This document shows positions 5,934-10,012 of a DNA stretch of 10,012 bases, piece by piece; the first letter of the stretch is position 1, and each line of letters opens with the position of its first letter. The position numbers and the translations under genes are program-made. The notes under the pieces are model-generated. The model did no database searches. It saw only the letters and a list, made by a program, of their open reading frames with translations, and had not been told where the DNA came from. Origin of the DNA: an uncultured Intrasporangium sp. (GTDB taxonomy: Bacteria > Actinomycetota > Actinomycetes > Actinomycetales > Dermatophilaceae); contig CALMNV010000217.1 in assembly GCA_937873285.1 (NCBI GenBank), positions 1 to 10,012 of the forward strand. The letters are read 5' to 3'.

Positions 5934-6722
5934 ATGACCCGGCAGCCGCCCCCCACAGACCTCGGCGATCCTCCGGAGAACCGGCCGCTGCCGGGCGCGC
6001 GCCGACCAGGGGCCGGCGCGGACCGCCCCGTCGCCGTGGTGACCGGTGGCACCCGGGGCATCGGGCTCGGGGTCGTCCGCCACCTCGCGAGCACGCATCA
6101 TGTGGTGGTCGGCGGCCGGCAGGCGTCGTCGGTCGCGGCCGTGGTGGACGAGCTTGCGGACGCCGAGGGCTTCGTCGCGGACCTGTCCGACTGCGGCTCC
6201 GGCGGCTCCCTGGAGACCGCGCTCGCGGCCCTGGTGGCGCGCCTGCCACGCGTGGACGTGCTCGTCCACTCGGCGGGCGTGCTGCGCCCGGGCACCGTCG
6301 CCGACCTCAGCACGGCCGACTGGCTCGACTCCCTGACCGTCAACGTCGTCGCGGTGGCAGCCGTCACCCGCGTCCTGCTGCCGAGTCTGCGCGCCGCCGA
6401 GGGCCTGGTCGTGCTGGTCAACTCCGGCTCCGGTCTGCGGGCGACACCGGCGTCCGGAGCCTACTGCGCGTCGAAGTTCGCGCTGCGCGCGCTCGCGGAC
6501 AGCCTGCGTGAGGAGGAGCGGGCCCAGGGGGTGCGCGTCACCTCCGTGCACCCCGGCCGCGTCGACACCGACATGCAGCGCGAGCTCGTGGCGTGGGAGG
6601 GGGACGACTACGACCCGAGCCGGCACCTGCGGGTCGAGTCGGTCGTGCGCGCGGTCCGCCTCGCGGTCGACGCCTCCGCCGACGCGAGCATCGACACGGT
6701 GTCCGTGCGGCCGCGCCGGTAG
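5934..6722 (+). CDS. Short-chain dehydrogenase/reductase (SDR) family oxidoreductase
   Basis: A classical SDR of 262 residues. The NAD(P)-binding TGGTRGIG is at 37-44, then R62 in GGRQ at the end of strand 2, VDVLVHSAG (107-115; variant of the usual NNAG) and the catalytic tetrad N137, S164, Y177 and K181 in the YCASK motif (177-181). HPGRVDTDM near 204-212 resembles the PG-T loop after strand 6. An arginine after strand 2 hints at NADP(H), but this is inference. The first about 31 residues are a Pro/Arg/Gly-rich extension ahead of the Rossmann fold, unusual for the family. No later ATG precedes the fold, and the leaderless-type promoter supports this start. Its stop is 17 bp from the convergent isomerase-type gene. 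The substrate is unknown. Confidence 0.92.
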   Translation: MTRQPPPTDLGDPPENRPLPGARRPGAGADRPVAVVTGGTRGIGLGVVRHLASTHHVVVGGRQASSVAAVVDELADAEGFVADLSDCGSGGSLETALAALVARLPRVDVLVHSAGVLRPGTVADLSTADWLDSLTVNVVAVAAVTRVLLPSLRAAEGLVVLVNSGSGLRATPASGAYCASKFALRALADSLREEERAQGVRVTSVHPGRVDTDMQRELVAWEGDDYDPSRHLRVESVVRAVRLAVDASADASIDTVSVRPRR

Positions 6723-6735
6723 CCCCCCGGCGCTT

Positions 6736-6748
6736 CGGCTCAGAGCCG
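6736..6748. terminator. Small hairpin between convergent genes
   Basis: CGGCTC-A-GAGCCG is a near-perfect palindrome straddling the stop codon of the minus-strand gene and lying 14 bp after the SDR stop. It is short and has no T-tract on either strand. It could contribute to termination in both directions; weak support. Confidence 0.25.
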
Positions 6749-7537
6749 GCCCACCCCGAGCTCCGGCGCGAGGTGCAGCCTGGCGAAGGCCAACGCCTCG
6801 GCGAGGTCGACGTCCCGCTGCTCCGCCCCAGCCTTGCGGGTGCTCACCTCGATGACGACGGCACCGTCGAAGGCGGTCTCGGCCAGCAGCTGCAGGACGG
6901 CGCCGCACGGCTGGCCCCCCCGCCCGGGCACGAGATGCTCGTCGCGGAAGGACCCGGTGCCGTCGGCAAGGTGCAGATGGGCGAGCCGCGGCCCCAGCGC
7001 ACCGGCCATCTCCAGCGCGTCCGCGCCCGCCGTCGCCGTGTGCGACAGGTCGAGCGTCACGTGGTCGAAGGGCTGCTCGACCGGGTCCCAGTGCGGCACG
7101 TACGCGGCCATCTCGCGCCGGGCGGTCCGCCACGGGAACATGTTCTCTACGGCGAGGTGGATGCCGGTCTCGTGCTCACGCAGCGCGACCCCGTCGACGA
7201 ACTCGGCGGCATACTCCCGCTGCCAGCGAAACGGCGGGTGCAACACGACGGTCGTGGCACCCAGGTCCTGGGCGAGCTCGATCGAGCGGTCGACCTTGGC
7301 CCAGGGGTCGCTGCCCCACACCCGCTGGGTGAGCAGGAGGGTCGGGGCGTGCACGGCCACCACCGGTATGCCGTGCAGCCGCGAGAGTGCGCGCAACGCC
7401 CCCGCCTCTTGGGTGACCGGGTCGGTCCACACCATCACCTCGACGGCGTCGTAGCCGAGGCGGGCGGCCGACGCGAAGGCCGTGGCGGCGTTCGCTGGGA
7501 AGAGCGACGCGGTCGACAGGCCGATGCGCGCGGTCAT
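6740..7537 (-). CDS. Sugar phosphate isomerase/epimerase family TIM-barrel protein
   Basis: A 265-residue xylose-isomerase-like TIM barrel (AP endonuclease family 2 fold). Members isomerise or epimerise sugars or inositols, and some act on DNA abasic sites. Strand-end residues expected to bind a divalent metal are visible: E131 in [10 protein letters not shown]163 and H166 in VTLDLSH, H187/H189 in LAHLHLADG, and E230 in VVIEVST. Other conserved barrel pieces are GYDAVEVM (28-35), VAVHAPTLL (60-68) and TTVVLHPP (95-102). The length and acidic metal site fit an isomerase/epimerase better than endonuclease IV, which carries more histidines. The substrate is not predictable. The start ATG has no Shine-Dalgarno; CAGAAT lies 6 nt upstream as a possible leaderless -10. 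It is convergent with the SDR, and upstream lies the repeat-rich gap. Confidence 0.88.
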   Translation of the reverse strand: MTARIGLSTASLFPANAATAFASAARLGYDAVEVMVWTDPVTQEAGALRALSRLHGIPVVAVHAPTLLLTQRVWGSDPWAKVDRSIELAQDLGATTVVLHPPFRWQREYAAEFVDGVALREHETGIHLAVENMFPWRTARREMAAYVPHWDPVEQPFDHVTLDLSHTATAGADALEMAGALGPRLAHLHLADGTGSFRDEHLVPGRGGQPCGAVLQLLAETAFDGAVVIEVSTRKAGAEQRDVDLAEALAFARLHLAPELGVGRL

Positions 7538-7543
7538 GCGCCC

Positions 7544-7549
7544 ATTCTG
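7544..7549 (-). promoter_or_regulatory. Possible -10 box of the isomerase-type gene
   Basis: Minus-strand CAGAAT, 6 nt before the ATG. It shares A at position 2 and T at position 6 with TANNNT and closely resembles the AAGAAT at the same distance before the ligase gene. Weak on its own. Confidence 0.3.
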
Positions 7550-7582
7550 CGCCCCGCCGCCGGGTCAGGCTCGAGGCGGCGG

Positions 7583-7608
7583 CGCACCGAAGTGGCCACT
7601 CGACCGAG
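7583..7608 (+). repeat. Dispersed intergenic repeat, copy 4
   Basis: CGCACCGAAGTG then GCCACTCGACCGAG. The first 22 positions match copy 1 except for one base (GTGGCC against GTGACC). It lies between two minus-strand genes, upstream of the isomerase-type gene. Confidence 0.8.
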
Positions 7609-7620
7609 CCTCCCCCGCTG

Positions 7621-7637
7621 CGAGTGGTCAGCGTGCA
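7621..7637 (-). repeat. Dispersed intergenic repeat, copy 5 (inverted, degenerate)
   Basis: CGAGTGGTCA on the plus strand is the reverse complement of the TGACCACTCG core found in copy 1; the outer part is diverged. It is inverted relative to copies 4 and 6, and with copy 4 could form a short stem across a loop of about 20 nt. Confidence 0.5.
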
Positions 7638-7648
7638 CGCCACCCGAC

Positions 7649-7674
7649 CGCACCGAAACGGCCACTCGACCGAG
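7649..7674 (+). repeat. Dispersed intergenic repeat, copy 6
   Basis: CGCACCGAAACG then GCCACTCGACCGAG. It is identical to copy 4 except at two central bases (AC for GT). It runs directly into the G-rich tract that follows. Confidence 0.8.
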
Positions 7675-7708
7675 TGGGTGGGTGGGTGGGTGGGGTGGGT
7701 GGGTGGGT
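7675..7708 (+). repeat. (GGGT)n tract, predicted G-quadruplex
   Basis: Eight runs of three or four G separated by single T residues (runs starting at 7676, 7680, 7684, 7688, 7692, 7697, 7701 and 7705). Four such runs with one-base loops are the strongest known class of parallel G-quadruplex motif, so two could form side by side. It lies on the plus strand, which is the template strand for ppx, and starts 16 nt beyond the ppx stop codon. The nascent ppx RNA would be C-rich. It could impede polymerase, or be a slippage-prone microsatellite. Confidence 0.85.
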
Positions 7709-7724
7709 CCGCGCGTCGTGGGCG

Positions 7725-8657
7725 TCAGGAGGCGATGTGGTCGAGCCGGCGCAGGATCAGGCCCTCACGCAGGGCCCACGGGCAGATGTCGAGGCGCTCG
7801 ACGCGCAGCAGCTCCATCGCCGCCTCCACGACGAGCGCACCGCCGAGCAGCTGCGGCGCCCGGGTCACCGACACCCCCGGCAGCTGCGTGCGCTGCGCCG
7901 CGGACAGGTCGCGGACCCGGCGCACGATGTCGCTGAGGTCCTCCAGAGTGAGCGAGCGCGGCACGTAGGGGCCCTCGGCGCTGGGCGCGGCGCCGGCGAT
8001 GCGCGCCAGCGACCGGATCGTCTTGGACGTGCCGACGACCCGGTCGGGCGTGCCGGCCTTGAGCAGGGGACGCACCTGCGCGGCCACCGCCGCGCGCAGG
8101 TCGGAGCGCACCCGCTTGACCGTCGCCGGCTCCGGCGGGTCGCCGGGAAGCAGCCGCTCGCGGGTGACCCGACCGGCGCCGAGCGGCAGGCTGATCGCGA
8201 CGTCGGGCTCCTCGTCGATCCCGGCAGCCAGCTCCAGCGACCCACCGCCGATGTCGATGACGAGCAGCCGCCCGCTCGACCAGCCGAACCAGCGACGCAC
8301 CGCGAGGAACGTCATCCGCGCCTCGTCGGGCCCGGCCAGCACGTCGAGGGTGATGCCCGTCTCGGTGCGCACCCGCTCCAGGATGGCCTCCCCGTTGCCG
8401 GCCTCGCGCAGGGCGGAGGTGGCGAACCCGAAGGTGTCCTCGACGCCGTTGTCCTCCGCCAGCTGCCGGCACTCGCCGACGAAGGAGACCAGCCGCTGCG
8501 CGCAGCGCTTGTCGACCCGGCCGTCCGGACCGATGCTCTCAGAGAGCCGGAGCTCGATCTTGTGCGAGAACGCGGGCAACGGGTGACCGCCGAGATGCGC
8601 GTCGACGACAAGGAAGTGGACCGTGTTGGAGCCGACGTCGATGACACCCAGTCGCAT
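7725..8657 (-). CDS. ppx: Ppx/GppA family exopolyphosphatase
   Basis: Hydrolyses terminal phosphate from polyphosphate and, in some members, pppGpp. The 310-residue protein has the ASKHA (actin-like) fold with the phosphate-binding loop [10 protein letters not shown] (6-15), [12 protein letters not shown] (77-88), AGPDEAR (108-114) with E112 at the place of the catalytic glutamate of the E. coli enzyme, and the second phosphate loop [11 protein letters not shown] (133-143). It lacks the long C-terminal extension of E. coli PPX, like the short actinobacterial enzymes. I take the ATG at 8657 ([10 protein letters not shown]). An ATG at 8672 would add MYGRP, but the TATGGT containing it fits a -10 box 6 nt upstream of 8657. 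The upstream ABC permease gene ends 27 bp away on the same strand, so read-through is also possible. The repeat and G-rich gap lies downstream. Confidence 0.94.
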   Translation of the reverse strand: MRLGVIDVGSNTVHFLVVDAHLGGHPLPAFSHKIELRLSESIGPDGRVDKRCAQRLVSFVGECRQLAEDNGVEDTFGFATSALREAGNGEAILERVRTETGITLDVLAGPDEARMTFLAVRRWFGWSSGRLLVIDIGGGSLELAAGIDEEPDVAISLPLGAGRVTRERLLPGDPPEPATVKRVRSDLRAAVAAQVRPLLKAGTPDRVVGTSKTIRSLARIAGAAPSAEGPYVPRSLTLEDLSDIVRRVRDLSAAQRTQLPGVSVTRAPQLLGGALVVEAAMELLRVERLDICPWALREGLILRRLDHIAS

Positions 8658-8663
8658 TGGGCG

Positions 8664-8669
8664 ACCATA
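8664..8669 (-). promoter_or_regulatory. Candidate -10 box of ppx (leaderless)
   Basis: Minus-strand TATGGT matches TANNNT and ends 6 nt before the ATG at 8657. It lies in the 27-bp gap after the permease stop; no clear -35. It argues against the upstream ATG at 8672 as the start, since that codon would lie within and just ahead of the promoter. Confidence 0.45.
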
Positions 8670-8684
8670 CAAGCCGGCGGACGC

Positions 8685-9419
8685 TCACTCGGAGCGGCGC
8701 TGCAGGGTGAGCGACCCGAGCACGAGGGCCACCAGGATGAAGCCGAGCACCACCCCGAGGCTGCCCAGCACCGGCCCGAGGGGGCTGACGCTCGCCGCGA
8801 TCTCCTTCATCGCGTCGACGGCATACGACAGCGGCAGCACGTCGGACAGCCAGCGCAGCGGGGTCGGAAGGGCGTCGCGTGGGGTGAGCAGCCCGCAGAG
8901 CAGGAACTGAGGCAGGACGAAGGCCGGCATGAACTGCACCGCCTGGAACTCCGTGCGCGCGAAGCCGCTGGCGAGCAGCCCCAGCGCCGTGCCGAGCACC
9001 GCGTCGGCGACTGCCACCACGACCAGCAGCGCGACCGGGCCCCTGACGTCCAGGCCACCCACCCAGACCGCGAAGCCGGTTGCCACCAGCGCCTGCACCA
9101 CGGCGAGGAGCCCGAAGGCCAGGGCATACCCGAGCATGAAGTCGGCCTTGCCGAGCGGGGTCGCGAGCAGCCGCTCGAGCGTGCCGGACTGCCGCTCCCG
9201 GAGGGTGGCAACCGAGGTCACGACGAACATGACGACCATGGGGAACACCCCGAGCAGCGCCGGCCCGATGGCGTCGAAGACCGGCGTCCCGGCGTAGATC
9301 CAGGCGACCAGCCCGAGGAGCACGCAAGGCACGACGAGGATCAGGGCGATGGTGCGGTGGTCGGTGCGCAGCTGGCGCAGCACGCGGGCTGCGGTGGCGA
9401 GGGTGAGGCCCGGGGACAT
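8685..9419 (-). CDS. ABC-2 type transporter permease
   Basis: Integral membrane subunit of an ABC exporter (DrrB/NodJ-like). It has 244 residues with six hydrophobic segments at about 24-43, 51-72, 95-120, 127-151, 160-179 and 218-238. Two family hallmarks are visible: the coupling-helix region RERQSGTLERLLATPL (74-89) after segment 2, and LPLSYAVDAMKEI (195-207) before the last segment. The start ATG (9419) has GGAG 6 nt upstream. An in-frame GTG at 9434 overlaps the ATPase stop as GTGA and would add five residues, but it lacks such a site. It is translated right after its ATPase, so the two form a transport operon. The substrate is unknown; drugs, lipids or polysaccharide precursors are typical for the family. 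Confidence 0.92.
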   Translation of the reverse strand: MSPGLTLATAARVLRQLRTDHRTIALILVVPCVLLGLVAWIYAGTPVFDAIGPALLGVFPMVVMFVVTSVATLRERQSGTLERLLATPLGKADFMLGYALAFGLLAVVQALVATGFAVWVGGLDVRGPVALLVVVAVADAVLGTALGLLASGFARTEFQAVQFMPAFVLPQFLLCGLLTPRDALPTPLRWLSDVLPLSYAVDAMKEIAASVSPLGPVLGSLGVVLGFILVALVLGSLTLQRRSE

Positions 9420-9430
9420 GTCTGACTCCG

Positions 9431-10012
9431 TCACGCTCGGCCGGGGTCGGCGGTGGCCGCGTCGATGAGGGCGAGGAACGCGGCGTCCGCATCGGTCGTG
9501 CCGGTCTCGGCGAGCAGCTGCCCGGGGGTGACGTGGGCGAGGACCCGCCCGAGCCGGAGCAGGACCAGCTCGTCGCACCGGGCGGCCTCGTCCATGACGT
9601 GGCTGGAGACGACGAGGGAGTGCCCCTGCCTCGCGAGGTCGCGGAAGAGCCGCCAAAGGTCCCGGCGCAGCACCGGGTCGAGACCCACCGTCGGCTCGTC
9701 GAGCACGAGCAGGCTGGGCCGGCCGACGAGGGCGCAGGCGAGCGAGACGCGCGACGCCTGACCGCCGGAGAGGTCGCGCACGAGCTGGCCGGCGTGCGAA
9801 GCGAGGTCCGTCTCGTCGACGGTGCGCCGCACCGCCGCAACCAGCGCGTCGCCGCGAAGCCCGACCGCGCGCCCGAAGTAGGCGACGTTCTCGGCAATGG
9901 TGAGGTCGGCATAGACGCTCGGCGCCTGGGTGACGTAGCCGACCTCGGCGCGCGCCTGCGCCGACCCGGCGGGTCTGCCCAGCACCTCCACCTCGCCCGA
10001 CTCGATGACCTG
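9431..10012 (-). CDS. ABC transporter ATP-binding protein, N-terminus outside window
   Basis: The visible 193 residues are the C-terminal two thirds of a DrrA/CcmA-type exporter ATPase; the Walker A motif and start lie beyond the window. Seen in order: the SGEVEVLGRPAG turn, Q-loop VGYVTQAPSVYADLTIAENV, signature LSGGQASRVSLACAL, Walker B LLVLDEPTVGLD, and the H-loop SSHVMDEA, all intact. The protein ends ADPGRA with a TGA 11 bp before the permease ATG. The open frame continues without a stop to position 10012; a GTG at 9991 sits inside the conserved SGEVEV segment and is not the start. It energises the permease encoded downstream. Confidence 0.94.
   Translation of the reverse strand, partial: QVIESGEVEVLGRPAGSAQARAEVGYVTQAPSVYADLTIAENVAYFGRAVGLRGDALVAAVRRTVDETDLASHAGQLVRDLSGGQASRVSLACALVGRPSLLVLDEPTVGLDPVLRRDLWRLFRDLARQGHSLVVSSHVMDEAARCDELVLLRLGRVLAHVTPGQLLAETGTTDADAAFLALIDAATADPGRA

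Noticed and set aside
4923..7133. A 736-codon open frame on the minus strand opposite the CoA-transferase and SDR genes
   Set aside because: Composition is Arg/Ala/Gly/Pro-rich without recognisable motifs, and it lies antisense to two genes with clear catalytic motifs. Long spurious frames are expected at this G+C.
1098..7674. Repeat copies as inverted ends of an insertion sequence carrying the NHEJ block
   Set aside because: No transposase, no target duplication seen, and the copies occur in mixed orientation several per gap, unlike IS ends. Kept only as a dispersed repeat.
7675..7708. Tandem GGGT units as a possible CRISPR array or coding repeat
   Set aside because: The unit is 4 bp with no spacers and no open gene across it; a simple G-rich microsatellite or quadruplex motif explains it.
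7482..9425. A 647-codon open frame on the plus strand opposite ppx and the ABC permease
   Set aside because: It is rich in His/Arg/Gly/Gln as expected for the antisense of GC-rich genes, and shows no domain; the opposite strand carries Ppx and ABC-2 hallmarks.

Overview
The window is about 10 kb of very GC-rich chromosomal DNA with gene content typical of actinobacteria: an Lsr2 nucleoid protein, a split LigD plus Ku end-joining set, and several starts with a TANNNT -10 box only 6-7 nt upstream, as in leaderless transcripts. The heptamer GGCATAC/GTATGCC is unusually frequent (11 exact copies counted by eye). Together with the gene content this makes me suspect the Intrasporangiaceae/Dermatophilaceae (Janibacter, Knoellia or Phycicoccus type), but that placement is inference.

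Layout. 1-359 (-) is the N-terminal third of radA, cut by the window edge. Diverging from it is a 54-residue one-helix membrane protein (464-628 +), followed by lsr2 (768-1097 +). The gap 1098-1316 has no gene; it holds hairpins, a tandem 15-bp duplication and three copies of a dispersed intergenic repeat. Next is a compact non-homologous end-joining locus. The ATP-dependent ligase gene (2219-3160 -) overlaps the LigD-type polymerase gene (1317-2222 -) by 4 nt, and ku (3179-3985 +) diverges from the ligase gene with only 18 bp between the two start codons. A class I methyltransferase gene (4045-4677 +) runs straight into an acetyl-CoA hydrolase/CoA-transferase family gene (4689-5900 +), followed by a short-chain dehydrogenase (5934-6722 +). 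Convergent to the latter is a sugar-phosphate isomerase/epimerase-type TIM barrel (6740-7537 -). The gap 7538-7724 has no gene and contains three more repeat copies and a (GGGT)n G-quadruplex-type tract. After it come ppx (7725-8657 -), an ABC-2 permease (8685-9419 -) and the C-terminal two thirds of its ATPase (9431-10012 -, cut by the window edge).

How it works together. Ku binds broken DNA ends and recruits LigD-type polymerase and ligase, here made as two polypeptides instead of one fusion; no 3'-phosphoesterase domain is encoded in the window. RadA (recombination-intermediate processing) and Lsr2 (AT-rich DNA silencing) are further DNA-maintenance genes nearby, though not obviously co-regulated. 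The methyltransferase, CoA-transferase, dehydrogenase and isomerase look like housekeeping or accessory metabolism whose substrates cannot be read from sequence. Ppx handles polyphosphate or (p)ppGpp. The ABC pair is a drug- or polymer-export type transporter.

I see no tRNA, rRNA, CRISPR array, transposase, integrase or phage gene. I also see no convincing new multi-gene system. The most unusual material is non-coding: the dispersed repeat family, the G-rich tract and the GTATGCC heptamer.
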